Positions 45,082 through 52,980 of a stretch of 64,000 nt of DNA are shown here, piece after piece. The stretch is from Lacinutrix sp. (GTDB taxonomy: Bacteria > Bacteroidota > Bacteroidia > Flavobacteriales > Flavobacteriaceae). The notes under the pieces are model-generated. The model did not search any database, was not told where the DNA came from, and worked only from the letters and a program-made list of their open reading frames with translations. Each line of letters begins with the position of its first letter. Position 1 is the stretch's first letter. The stretch lies in NCBI RefSeq assembly GCF_029238095.1, contig NZ_JAQWGS010000026.1, positions 62,001 to 126,000 on the forward strand, given 5' to 3'. Both the position numbers and the translations under genes were made by a program.

Positions 45082-46410
45082 TTAATTTTCTTTCTTAATC
45101 TTCTTAGCCACAGCTTCGACTTCGTCTAAAACTCTTAACAAGTTTCCACTCCATAGTTGTTCTATATCGCTTTCTGTATAGCCTCTTTTAACAAGTTCTA
45201 ACGTTACATTAAAGGTCTCGCTAGCATCTTTCCAGCCTTCAATACCACCACCTCCATCAAAATCGCTACTAATACCAACATGGTCAATTCCCATTTTTTC
45301 TACTAAATAATCGATGTGGTCTACTAAATCTTTAACACTTACTTTTTTAGGAAAGTCAGGATTTGCTTTAGATTTCTTTTCGAATATATCTAGAAGAATA
45401 TTTAATGTTTTATTATTATTAATATCCTGTTTTTCTTGGTCTGTAAGCTTAACCCAATTGTCTTCTTTATACCATTGTTTAACAAAAAATGCATCTCCAG
45501 CTTCATGTAAAGAATCACCAATTTTTTCTAGTAATTCTTTTCTAGCTTTGTGATACATATCGTTTTTTTCGGTATTTAAATAACTCGTAAATGCTACAGT
45601 TTGCACAACTCCACCATTTTCTTTTAACCATCCTAATTGCTCATCGTCTAAATTTCGACTATGATTACACAATGCTCTAGCAGAAGAATGTGAAGCTATA
45701 ATTGGTGCTTTACTCAACTCAATCATTTGTTTCATAGACTCTTTAGAAGGATGCGATACATCTATCATCATGCCAAGTCTATTCATTTCTATTATTACTG
45801 CTTTGCCTAAATCGCTTAAACCTTCATGAAGCCATTCGTCTTTCTCTTCACCTGTATTACTATCGCATAATTGGCTGTGACCATTATGAGATAAGGACAT
45901 ATAGCGAGCACCAAGATTATAAAATTTTTCTACATTTTTAATATCTAATCCTATTGGGTAACCGTTTTCTATACCAATCATAGCTACTTTTTTGCCAGAT
46001 TTAATTATGCGTTCTACATCTCTAGAACTCACGGCTAATTCAATGTCGTTTGGAGCAATATCTTTAGTGAGTTTATGTATGGCATCAAACTTAGATATAG
46101 CATTATCATATGCTTTTTTATAGCCTTCCGTTGTTAAGCTATCTTGTCCTGTATAGACAATTAACCAAGCCACATCAAGTCCTCCAGAGTTCATTTTAGG
46201 CAAGGTGATTTGTGTTTCTAGATCTTGAGTATAGTTTAAAGAATCTGTAAAGTTTTTTACATTAATATCGCAATGCGTATCTAAAGTAATCACACGTTCA
46301 TGTATAGCTTTTGCACGCTCCAAAAGCTCTGCTTCGGTTTCTGGTTTTATTTCTCTTTTACAAGAGAATAGGAGTGTAGCAATACAAAAACTTAATAGTA
46401 GTGATTTCAT
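45082..46410 (-). CDS. Membrane dipeptidase (peptidase M19), lipoprotein
   Basis: ATG 46410 gives 442 aa with a lipoprotein signal (L-L-F-S-C, Cys at about 17); the longer frame to 46470 adds residues that overlap a terminator. The M19 metal site appears as D-T-H-C-D-I-N (about 45-51), the bridging Glu in G-I-E-N-G (about 149-153), and later H-x-x-x-S and S-D-F-D-G-G-G blocks (last about 397-403). These zinc enzymes cleave dipeptides, including D-amino-acid forms. It is separated by an intrinsic terminator from the upstream short-peptide array. Confidence 0.9.
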   Translation of the reverse strand: MKSLLLSFCIATLLFSCKREIKPETEAELLERAKAIHERVITLDTHCDINVKNFTDSLNYTQDLETQITLPKMNSGGLDVAWLIVYTGQDSLTTEGYKKAYDNAISKFDAIHKLTKDIAPNDIELAVSSRDVERIIKSGKKVAMIGIENGYPIGLDIKNVEKFYNLGARYMSLSHNGHSQLCDSNTGEEKDEWLHEGLSDLGKAVIIEMNRLGMMIDVSHPSKESMKQMIELSKAPIIASHSSARALCNHSRNLDDEQLGWLKENGGVVQTVAFTSYLNTEKNDMYHKARKELLEKIGDSLHEAGDAFFVKQWYKEDNWVKLTDQEKQDINNNKTLNILLDIFEKKSKANPDFPKKVSVKDLVDHIDYLVEKMGIDHVGISSDFDGGGGIEGWKDASETFNVTLELVKRGYTESDIEQLWSGNLLRVLDEVEAVAKKIKKEN

Positions 46411-46459
46411 GTTTAGTAGTTTTGTTAACCTTGTGAAGTTACAAAAACTAGAATATAAA

Positions 46460-46487
46460 AAAGCCAGCAATGTAATATGCTGGCTTT
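46460..46487 (-). terminator. Rho-independent terminator ending the short-peptide transcript
   Basis: AAAGCCAGCA (46460-46469) and TGCTGGCTTT (46478-46487) form a 10-bp stem with an 8-nt loop. On the minus strand the stem is followed by TTTTTTAT, so it works best for transcripts coming from the peptide ORFs at 46513-46999. It separates them from the dipeptidase gene. Confidence 0.75.
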
Positions 46488-46512
46488 CTTGTAAAAATTA
46501 TTAAAGTAAAAA

Positions 46513-46647
46513 TTAATGCGCATAACGTTTAACGCCATTCCATAATCCATCTTTTGAGTTACTGAATTTAAAGATTTCTCTACTAACATGTAAACGTTCT
46601 TCAGTAATACAATTTGTTTTTCTTAAGGTATTAATAATTGCTTTCAT
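46513..46647 (-). CDS. 44-aa peptide ORF of unknown function
   Basis: ATG 46647 to TAA 46513 encodes 44 residues beginning M-K-A-I-I-N-T-L-R-K and ending D-G-L-W-N-G-V-K-R-Y-A-H. The C-terminal W-N-G-x-K-R-Y matches the W-N-S-R-R-R-Y/F end of the two 28-aa ORFs upstream, and all three begin M-[KR]-x-[LI]-x-N. It holds one Cys and has no signal peptide. The ORF ends 26 bp before the terminator, consistent with a short polycistronic RNA. It could be a precursor peptide, a signal, a toxin-like peptide or a leader. No family is recognised. Confidence 0.5.
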   Translation of the reverse strand: MKAIINTLRKTNCITEERLHVSREIFKFSNSKDGLWNGVKRYAH

Positions 46648-46692
46648 GTGTTTATTTTTATTTTATTTATATGACACATGCTGTTTGCTATT

Positions 46693-46712
46693 AATCATTT
46701 GCATAAATGATT
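46693..46712. repeat. Inverted repeat between the peptide ORFs
   Basis: AATCATTT (46693-46700) and AAATGATT (46705-46712) flank a GCAT loop, giving a perfect 8-bp hairpin in the 144-bp spacer between the 44-aa ORF and the first 28-aa ORF. A second, shorter hairpin (TTACTG/CAGTAA, 46753-46772) lies nearer the 28-aa ORF. These may act in RNA processing or stability. Confidence 0.5.
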
Positions 46713-46791
46713 GATATTTTTTGCATGCTCGATTCATAATCTTTGTTTTCTGTTACTGTAAGTCTTCAGTAATAATTGATTATTTTTAAAA

Positions 46792-46878
46792 CTATCTATA
46801 ACGCCTTCTTGAATTCCAAGTGTTACTTTTAGTACCTTCTAATGTTCCTGTTAATTGATTGTTGTTTAAAGTTCTCAT
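46792..46878 (-). CDS. 28-aa peptide ORF, tandem copy 1
   Basis: ATG 46878 to TAG 46792. The peptide begins M-R-T-L-N-N-N-Q-L-T-G and ends T-W-N-S-R-R-R-Y-R. It is identical to copy 2 apart from Tyr/Phe at position 27, with synonymous change in the codon for one Arg and a different stop codon (TAG against TAA). Change near the 3' end limited to synonymous or conservative sites hints that the frame is translated. The same leader AAAACCAATAGTC precedes both start codons. Too short for routine gene callers. Confidence 0.55.
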   Translation of the reverse strand: MRTLNNNQLTGTLEGTKSNTWNSRRRYR

Positions 46879-47012
46879 GACTATTGGTTTTGATTTGATT
46901 GATGATTCTAAATTATCTAAAACGTCTTCTTGAATTCCAAGTGTTACTTTTAGTACCTTCTAATGTTCCTGTTAATTGATTGTTGTTTAAAGTTCTCATG
47001 ACTATTGGTTTT
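46805..47012. repeat. Tandem duplication with 121-bp period
   Basis: An 87-bp block is identical at 46805-46891 and 46926-47012, covering most of each 28-aa ORF and its leader. The intervening 34 bp differ from the flanks. A further copy of the leader decamer TATTGGTTTT lies at 47118-47127 (115 bp on), possibly a decayed third unit. Confidence 0.9.
46913..46999 (-). CDS. 28-aa peptide ORF, tandem copy 2
   Basis: ATG 46999 to TAA 46913, the promoter-proximal copy on the minus strand. It has the same 28-residue product as copy 1, with Phe in place of Tyr at position 27. It is Asn/Thr-rich in the first 20 residues and strongly basic at the end (R-R-R). There is one Trp and no Cys. The upstream region (47013-47255) has paired AGTACT sites (47073-47078 and 47090-47095) that could be a regulator site. 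Function unknown. Confidence 0.55.
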   Translation of the reverse strand: MRTLNNNQLTGTLEGTKSNTWNSRRRFR

Positions 47013-47255
47013 AAATGTTGATTAAAATTATTCTGTTATACTTAAAAGACGACAAGAATTCAATTTTGTTACAGTACTATGTAAAACAAAGTACTATTTT
47101 AACACATTTTAACTAATTATTGGTTTTGAAAACATATAAGTTCTATAATAAAACAGTTTTATACTTTTGAAAATTATATATTTTTAAAGGATTATGAGAA
47201 TTTTAATATTTAGGTATAGTTTTTGTTTTATTTTTGAAAATAGATTTATATATAC

Positions 47256-47951
47256 ATGAAACTTAACTTGTTTTTTCTTTTTACACTCTTTTTAGTGCTT
47301 ACTTCAAACGCTCAAATTGATAGTGATAACAAATCTATAGCTATTCCTGCGGTAGAAGCAGAAGACCCTAAAGAAGACAATGAACTTATAATACAGCCTA
47401 TAGAAAAAAATAATATAGAGCCAGAAGAAGCGGAAGAAAACAAAATTGTTTTACCAAAAAAAGAAGTACTTCCCGTAGCTAAACGTAAAGATTTTTCTAT
47501 GATTAAAGAGAATAAGTTTAGAAATCCTGCAGAATTATACCAGAAGCAATTAAAAAACGCTTTGAAATTGAGACCTGATAATGAAATAAGTAATAACGGT
47601 AGATCTACAACACAGTTTTTTGGCGAATACAAAACCAATTCAAAAAGCTTAAACATTATATACAGAGATCATGGTGCTCAAGATGGAGATTTAATTAGAT
47701 GTTATTTAAATGGTTATGTAGAAAAAGAAAGAGTTCTATTAGAAAGACAGTTTAAAAGTTATTTTACTACATTAAAACCTGGTGACAACGTAATTGAATT
47801 TGAAGCTTTGAATCAAGGCAGTAGTGGACCAAACACTGCTGAATTTAAAGTATATGATAAAGATGGTGTTTTAATTTTAGAGAGTCAATGGAACCTTTTA
47901 ACAGGAGTAAGAGGAACCTTTACTGTTATATATACACCAGAAGAGGAATAG
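47256..47951 (+). CDS. Secreted protein of unknown function with acidic linker
   Basis: This 231-aa protein has a signal peptide (1-19, ends T-S-N-A-Q) and an acidic, Pro/Glu/Lys-rich linker (about 20-75). A strand-rich C-terminal domain (about 100-228) carries D-G-D-L-I-R-C-Y-L-N-G and G-D-N-V-I-E-F-E-A, which looks like a beta-sandwich. I do not recognise the family. A TATTTTTG -7 box (47229-47236) ends 19 bp before the start. It precedes the cold-shock gene by 96 bp. Confidence 0.75.
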   Translation: MKLNLFFLFTLFLVLTSNAQIDSDNKSIAIPAVEAEDPKEDNELIIQPIEKNNIEPEEAEENKIVLPKKEVLPVAKRKDFSMIKENKFRNPAELYQKQLKNALKLRPDNEISNNGRSTTQFFGEYKTNSKSLNIIYRDHGAQDGDLIRCYLNGYVEKERVLLERQFKSYFTTLKPGDNVIEFEALNQGSSGPNTAEFKVYDKDGVLILESQWNLLTGVRGTFTVIYTPEEE

Positions 47952-48047
47952 CAAACTTTATTATTTTCTTTAAATTACCAATAGAAAAACGTATTTTTAC
48001 AAAAATTTAGCAATCCAGCTAACAATTAACATTACACAAAAAAAAGA

Positions 48048-48500
48048 ATGGCAAAGTCGCAACAGACATTTAACAAATTAGAAAAAGAGAAAAAGCGTCT
48101 TAAAAAGCGTGAAGACAAAAGAAAGAAAATGGAGGCCAGAAAGGCTGAAAGGGAAGAAAATGGAACAGATGGTATCCAGTTTGCTTACGTAGATTTTAAT
48201 GGAAATCTTGTAGATACTCCACCAGATCCTGAAGATAAAATTAAAGTAAAAGCAGATAATATTGTATTAGGAGTACCTAAAAAAGAAGATTTACCTGAGG
48301 TAGATCCTATTAGAAAAGGAAAAGTCTCTTTTTACGATTCTTCTAAAGGTTTTGGTTTTATTATTGATTCCGAAGATCAAGAGAAGTACTTCTGTCACGT
48401 TAGTGGTTTATTAGACGAAATTACAGAAAACGACAAAGTACAGTTTGAACTAGAAAAAGGCATGAAAGGCTTAAACGCTGTACGTGTAAAGAAAATATAA
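48048..48500 (+). CDS. Cold-shock-domain RNA-binding protein with basic N-terminal tail
   Basis: This 150-aa protein has a highly charged Lys/Glu/Arg N-terminal region (1-42), a linker with D-F-N-G-N-L-V, and a C-terminal cold-shock domain (about 87-150). That domain shows G-K-V-S-F-Y-D and the RNP1 motif K-G-F-G-F-I, while the usual second motif is Y-F-C-H. It probably binds single-stranded RNA. Extended CSD proteins of this form are common in Flavobacteria. It is followed by a strong palindromic terminator. Confidence 0.88.
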   Translation: MAKSQQTFNKLEKEKKRLKKREDKRKKMEARKAEREENGTDGIQFAYVDFNGNLVDTPPDPEDKIKVKADNIVLGVPKKEDLPEVDPIRKGKVSFYDSSKGFGFIIDSEDQEKYFCHVSGLLDEITENDKVQFELEKGMKGLNAVRVKKI

Positions 48501-48526
48501 CATGACTTTTAACGTGTAATCTCTAT

Positions 48527-48558
48527 AAAAGCCTTGATTTAAATCAAGGCTTTTTTTA
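48527..48558. terminator. Terminator between the cold-shock and tolC genes
   Basis: A perfect 28-bp palindrome (AAAAGCCTTGATTT with its complement, 48527-48554) is followed on the plus strand by a T run. It ends the cold-shock gene and may also serve the convergent efflux operon from the minus strand. Confidence 0.85.
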
Positions 48559-48563
48559 TAGTG

Positions 48564-49955
48564 CTAATTCAATACTGTACCTAAGCTATTAAATAATTTG
48601 GCCTTAGTGTGGTAGAACTTGTTTCTTAATTTAAGCTGTTTTAATTGCGCGTCTATTAAGCTCGATTCTCTGTAATTTATTAAGAAAACAGAACTTTCGC
48701 CAAAGCTAAATTTTCGCTCTTCGGCTTCTAAAAGTGTTTCGTAATCTTTAACTACTTCTGCAATAATTTCATTTTGAGTAATGTAAGACTCAAGCTCTCT
48801 TTTTAAAGCTTCAACCTTGTTCTTTAAACTTAAAGAGGTATTTGTACGTTCAAACTTTGTTGCTTCAATTTTAATTTTTGCTAATTTTAAATCACCACGC
48901 TCTTTTCTTAAAAACAACGGAAAGGCAACGTTTAAACCCGCTTTATAATTTGATGTGTTAAAGCTATTGCCAATATCTGGATCTTGTGTAATAAAATTAT
49001 ATTGCACATCTACTTTTGGTAGTAACTTGTTAGCTTTTAGTCTTTTATCAACTGTTAAACCACTAATCTTACTATCTAAAGCTATTAATTTAGGATGCGC
49101 TTCGGCATTAAACTCTACTAATTCTTCCAATTGCAAAACACTGTCAACCTCAGATTTTTCAAGTGGTTTTGGATTTACATTTGGATTTATTTCCAGTGGC
49201 ACATCGTTGTCTAACCAAAGAAAGTTAGAAACCATTAATGTGTTTTTCATTAACTTAACTTTAGATTGTTCTAAAGCTAAAGCTCTATTATTAATATTTA
49301 TATTGGCTTCTAAACTGTCTATTCCTGCTTTGTCTCCAGCTAATACGCTCTCTCGAACGCCTTCAAAACGAATTTTTGCATTAGATAGAAAACGTTTATA
49401 CATTTCTGTTTCGTTAAATGCTTGTACCCAATCAAAATAAGCCAAAGCTGCCTCATAAACAATGTTATTAGCCATTAAATCGCGTTCTGCTTTGGTTTGA
49501 TTGTTAAAAAACCGAGCTTTCTTTAATGTAGCCATGCGCTCATTAATAAATAAGCCTTGACCTAAAGAAGCAGAAACTCCTGCAGTAAATAACCCATTAT
49601 TGGGTACACTATTTTGTGGATTTAAAAAGTCTCCACTATTTTCTTCAAAATTAGCCTTAAAGTCAATACCATACCAAGTTGGCACTTTAAAAGTAGCATT
49701 AAATAAATTGTAATAATCTTTACTTTTAAAGTCTTTTCTATTATAATCTACTTCTAGTTTGGGATCAAAACCTCCACGCGCTTTCATTAAATTAGCTTGG
49801 CCTTCTTCAATTTTTAGATTAGCTTGTTTTGCTATAGGATGAAATAGTTTAACAAATCCCAAATATTCCTCGAACGAAAGTTCTTCTGGATTATCTAACT
49901 GTCCATATGTTGAATAGGAGAGTATGAAACAAAATAGTAATAGATATTTTTTCAT
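48564..49955 (-). CDS. TolC-family outer-membrane efflux protein
   Basis: This 463-aa protein has a signal peptide (1-18, ends T-Y-G-Q). The mature part is mostly long amphipathic helices with two OEP-like repeats (about 25-230 and 260-460), including the late L-K-L-A-K-I-K-I-E-A and Y-R-E-S-S-L-I-D-A-Q segments. It would form the outer-membrane tunnel of the efflux system encoded with the HlyD-like and ABC proteins just upstream, 3 bp away. It is the last gene of the tetR operon. Confidence 0.87.
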   Translation of the reverse strand: MKKYLLLFCFILSYSTYGQLDNPEELSFEEYLGFVKLFHPIAKQANLKIEEGQANLMKARGGFDPKLEVDYNRKDFKSKDYYNLFNATFKVPTWYGIDFKANFEENSGDFLNPQNSVPNNGLFTAGVSASLGQGLFINERMATLKKARFFNNQTKAERDLMANNIVYEAALAYFDWVQAFNETEMYKRFLSNAKIRFEGVRESVLAGDKAGIDSLEANININNRALALEQSKVKLMKNTLMVSNFLWLDNDVPLEINPNVNPKPLEKSEVDSVLQLEELVEFNAEAHPKLIALDSKISGLTVDKRLKANKLLPKVDVQYNFITQDPDIGNSFNTSNYKAGLNVAFPLFLRKERGDLKLAKIKIEATKFERTNTSLSLKNKVEALKRELESYITQNEIIAEVVKDYETLLEAEERKFSFGESSVFLINYRESSLIDAQLKQLKLRNKFYHTKAKLFNSLGTVLN

Positions 49956-49958
49956 GTA

Positions 49959-51311
49959 TTAATACTTTTTTGCAGATTCTTTAGATGATATTGGCTGATA
50001 ATAATTAGGAGGGAAGCCATTTAATTGTCTCCACAATTCGAACCAAATAGGCACATCTTCTAATAAACCAATAGCTTTAACACCAGAACCTATACGAATT
50101 GCACTTGGCCAATCATAATCCTCTTTATCTGGTGCTAATAAAATTCTGAATTTTCCGTTTTCACTAATAAAACTTTCCATTGCAACTACTTTAGCTCCAT
50201 AGGTACCATAAGACACGTTTGGCCATCCACTAAATACAATTGCTGGCCAACCATCAAACTGAATTCTGAACGATTCACCAATATGAACCAAAGGCAAATC
50301 TATTGGATCTATATACGTTTCCACAGCCATATCGTAATTAGCAGGCATAATACCTACCAAACGTTCTCCTTCTTTAAAACTTTCTCCAATACCAGTTTTT
50401 ATTGCTTTGTTTATAAAGCCATCTAAAGGTGCTTTTATATAGTACATGTTATTTCTAATTTCATAATTAGAACGATTATTTTCTAATTTTGAAACCTGTG
50501 CAACAGCATCAAATTGGTTTGATTCTGCAGTAAACTTATCGCTTTGAGCTTTAGAAATTTTTTCAATATATTCTGCTTTAACACGAGTTATTTCAACTTG
50601 AGCATTTAACACTTCGTTTTGTGCTGCTAAATATTTGTTTTCTTGAGATATAAGTTTGGCTTGTGTTTCTTGTAACTTCAAGCGTTTTTCTTCTACATCT
50701 GTTAACGACTTTAAACCTTCTTTTTCTAAGGATTCTGCACGTAAAAATTGTTTTTCTGCTATATTAAGGTTGGTTTTAGCAGCCTCAAAATCTATACTAT
50801 CACTTTTTACTTTAAGCTTACTTTGTAATAATTTGTTTTCTGCTTGTTTAAGTTTTAAACTACGTTCATTACTTAAGGCTCCAATTTGATTATTTAAGGC
50901 ATTAACTTTATAATCGTAACTTTTTACAGATGCATTTTTAGCATCTATTTGTTGTCCTGTTCTTTGAACTAAATCAGGATCAAAATAATCGCTTTTTACT
51001 TCAGATATAAAAAGAATGGTATCTCCTTTCTTAACAAAATCTCCTTCTCTAACATACCATTTCTCTATTCTTCCTGGAATTGGAGATTGAATACTTTGTG
51101 GTCTTTGAGCAGGAGTAAGAGTAGTAACCGCTCCTGTAGCTGTTATATTCTGTGTCCAAGGGAAGAATAATATAATAAAACATATTATTGCAGATATAAT
51201 TAGCAATCTGTTAAACTGCTTGTAATGTCGTTTTTCAAAAGCTTTTTTAGAAGACTTAAATCCAGAAATATCAACCGTTGTATTTAATTTATTATGCGAA
51301 ATATTTAACAT
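49959..51311 (-). CDS. HlyD-family periplasmic adaptor protein
   Basis: This 450-aa protein has one inner-membrane helix (about 32-50). A biotinyl/lipoyl-like segment follows (I-P-G-R-I-E-K-W-Y-V-R-E-G-D-F-V-K-K-G, about 77-95), then a very long alpha-helical hairpin (about 110-290), a second lipoyl half and a beta-barrel region. It links the inner-membrane ABC protein to TolC. Gaps of 1 and 3 bp to its neighbours show one operon. The cargo is unknown. Confidence 0.88.
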   Translation of the reverse strand: MLNISHNKLNTTVDISGFKSSKKAFEKRHYKQFNRLLIISAIICFIILFFPWTQNITATGAVTTLTPAQRPQSIQSPIPGRIEKWYVREGDFVKKGDTILFISEVKSDYFDPDLVQRTGQQIDAKNASVKSYDYKVNALNNQIGALSNERSLKLKQAENKLLQSKLKVKSDSIDFEAAKTNLNIAEKQFLRAESLEKEGLKSLTDVEEKRLKLQETQAKLISQENKYLAAQNEVLNAQVEITRVKAEYIEKISKAQSDKFTAESNQFDAVAQVSKLENNRSNYEIRNNMYYIKAPLDGFINKAIKTGIGESFKEGERLVGIMPANYDMAVETYIDPIDLPLVHIGESFRIQFDGWPAIVFSGWPNVSYGTYGAKVVAMESFISENGKFRILLAPDKEDYDWPSAIRIGSGVKAIGLLEDVPIWFELWRQLNGFPPNYYQPISSKESAKKY

Positions 51312-51312
51312 A

Positions 51313-52980
51313 CTATTTTGTGTTAATTATTTTACCATTACTAAGTGTAATCGTTTTGTTTGCTTTTGCTTTCCATAAATCACTCTGACTTACCACAACT
51401 AGAGTCCAATTATGTCTTGGGTCTGTTAAAAAGTCTATAATAATTTTTGCTTCTTCTGCCTCAAATTGATCTAAAGGTTCTTTTAAAAGTAACATTTTAG
51501 GTTGTTTAACTATGCTTCTAGCTAGCATTATCTTTTTAGAAATTGTAAACGAAATGCCTTTTCCTTCTGGATACATAATAGTTTTTAAACCCAACGGTAA
51601 AGATTTTACAAAATCTTTTAAGCCAACAACTTTAATAGCTGCATTAACTTGATCTGTTGTAACTGAAAGATCACCAAAAGTAATATTCTCTAAAAGTGTA
51701 CCTTCAAAAGGTGTTTCTTCTGTTTGAGTTTGACCAAGATACGCTCTATAAGAATTTAAATTAATACCAATTAACGATTTATTATTAGCATAAATTTTTC
51801 CTTTTGTAGGAGAAATTAAGCCTGCAATTAACTTTAACAAACTCGATTTACCAGAACCACTTTCTCCATTAATTAATAAGGTTTGCTTAGGTTCTAATTT
51901 TAGCGAAATATCTTCTAATATAGGATTATCTCTATCTGAAACTTTAAAAGTTACGTCTTCTAGCTCTACAATAAACGCTTCATCATTAATATCTAATAAT
52001 TCTCCACCTTGAGATTCTAAAGGTTTGTCTACAATTTTTGCAAGTTTTTCTATAGCTGTTAAAACATCATACATTGTTTCTAATCCTAGAATCAGTTTTT
52101 CAACAGAGGCAATAACTAATAAAATAATAATTTCTGCTGCAACAAATTGTCCAATATTCATTTGCTGATTTAATACAAGCAAACCACCAATAATCAATAA
52201 TCCAGCAGTAACTAGTACTTTAAAACCTATTAATTGTATGAACTGTACTACTAATACTCTAAAGTGATTTTCTCTAGCTTCTAAATAATCTGAAACTAGC
52301 CTGTCATTTTTGTCCATTGCTAGAGTTGTTTTTCCAGATAGTTTAAAACTTAAAATTGAACGTGCTATTTCTTGTAACCAGTGTACTACTTTATATTTAT
52401 TATCCGATTCATCTAAACTTGTTTCTAAACCTTTTTGTGCAGTAAACTTAAATACTATGTACACTAATATTAATAGAAAAAAACCATAGATAATAAAGAA
52501 TGGGTGGTAAAAAGAAAGTAATAATAAACCAAAAATAATTTGCATCAGTGCAGCTGGAAAATCTATTAAAAGTTTAGATAATCCCTTTTGAACGGTTAAG
52601 GTATCAAAAAACCGATTCACTAATTCTGGTGGATAATAGCCTCTTAAACCATCCATTTTCATTTTTGGAAAACGGTAAGCAAATTCAAAAGAAGATCTTG
52701 TAAATATTTTTTGCTGTACGTTCTCAATAATACGTATTTGCATTAATTGAAGCACACCAACAAATATAACACCTAAAGTAACTAAACCTACTAATACCAT
52801 CCATGAGGTGCTTATTTGTGCACTTTGTAAAAGGTTAATAATAGCTTGAATACCCAAAGGAAGCGATAGACTTACCAATCCTGCAAAAATAGCATAGAAA
52901 ATAATTTGCTTGATGTCTTTTTTATCTAATTTTAAAAGTCCAACAAAACGCTGCCATGCGTTAATAACATTCTTAGCCAT
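51313..52980 (-). CDS. ABC transporter (fused membrane and ATPase domains) with degenerate ATPase motifs
   Basis: This 555-aa half-transporter has a six-helix membrane domain (about 15-300) and a nucleotide-binding domain (about 330-553). Walker A is intact (G-E-S-G-S-G-K-S-S, about 373) and a Q-loop Gln follows. But the signature LSGGQ is replaced by I-S-F-T-I, the Walker B Asp is Lys (L-L-L-K-E-P) and the H-loop His is Gln (V-V-S-Q-S). Such changes normally abolish or strongly slow ATP hydrolysis in a homodimer. It may hydrolyse slowly, pair with another ABC subunit or act as a non-hydrolysing channel. It lacks the C39 peptidase domain. Confidence 0.87.
   Translation of the reverse strand: MAKNVINAWQRFVGLLKLDKKDIKQIIFYAIFAGLVSLSLPLGIQAIINLLQSAQISTSWMVLVGLVTLGVIFVGVLQLMQIRIIENVQQKIFTRSSFEFAYRFPKMKMDGLRGYYPPELVNRFFDTLTVQKGLSKLLIDFPAALMQIIFGLLLLSFYHPFFIIYGFFLLILVYIVFKFTAQKGLETSLDESDNKYKVVHWLQEIARSILSFKLSGKTTLAMDKNDRLVSDYLEARENHFRVLVVQFIQLIGFKVLVTAGLLIIGGLLVLNQQMNIGQFVAAEIIILLVIASVEKLILGLETMYDVLTAIEKLAKIVDKPLESQGGELLDINDEAFIVELEDVTFKVSDRDNPILEDISLKLEPKQTLLINGESGSGKSSLLKLIAGLISPTKGKIYANNKSLIGINLNSYRAYLGQTQTEETPFEGTLLENITFGDLSVTTDQVNAAIKVVGLKDFVKSLPLGLKTIMYPEGKGISFTISKKIMLARSIVKQPKMLLLKEPLDQFEAEEAKIIIDFLTDPRHNWTLVVVSQSDLWKAKANKTITLSNGKIINTK

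Noticed and set aside
46663-46737. 24-codon ORF between the 44-aa and 28-aa peptide ORFs on the minus strand
   Set aside because: It lacks the shared W-N-x-x-[RK]-R-[YF] end, overlaps the hairpin at 46693-46712 and has no repeat support; probably chance.
46805-47012. CRISPR-like array from the repeated blocks
   Set aside because: There are only two 87-bp units with a 34-bp gap and an ORF inside each unit, no cas genes nearby, so this is a gene duplication.
48955-49440. 161-codon plus-strand frame opposite tolC
   Set aside because: It is antisense to a well-supported TolC coding region, is rich in Ser/Leu from reverse-strand codon bias and has no family motifs.
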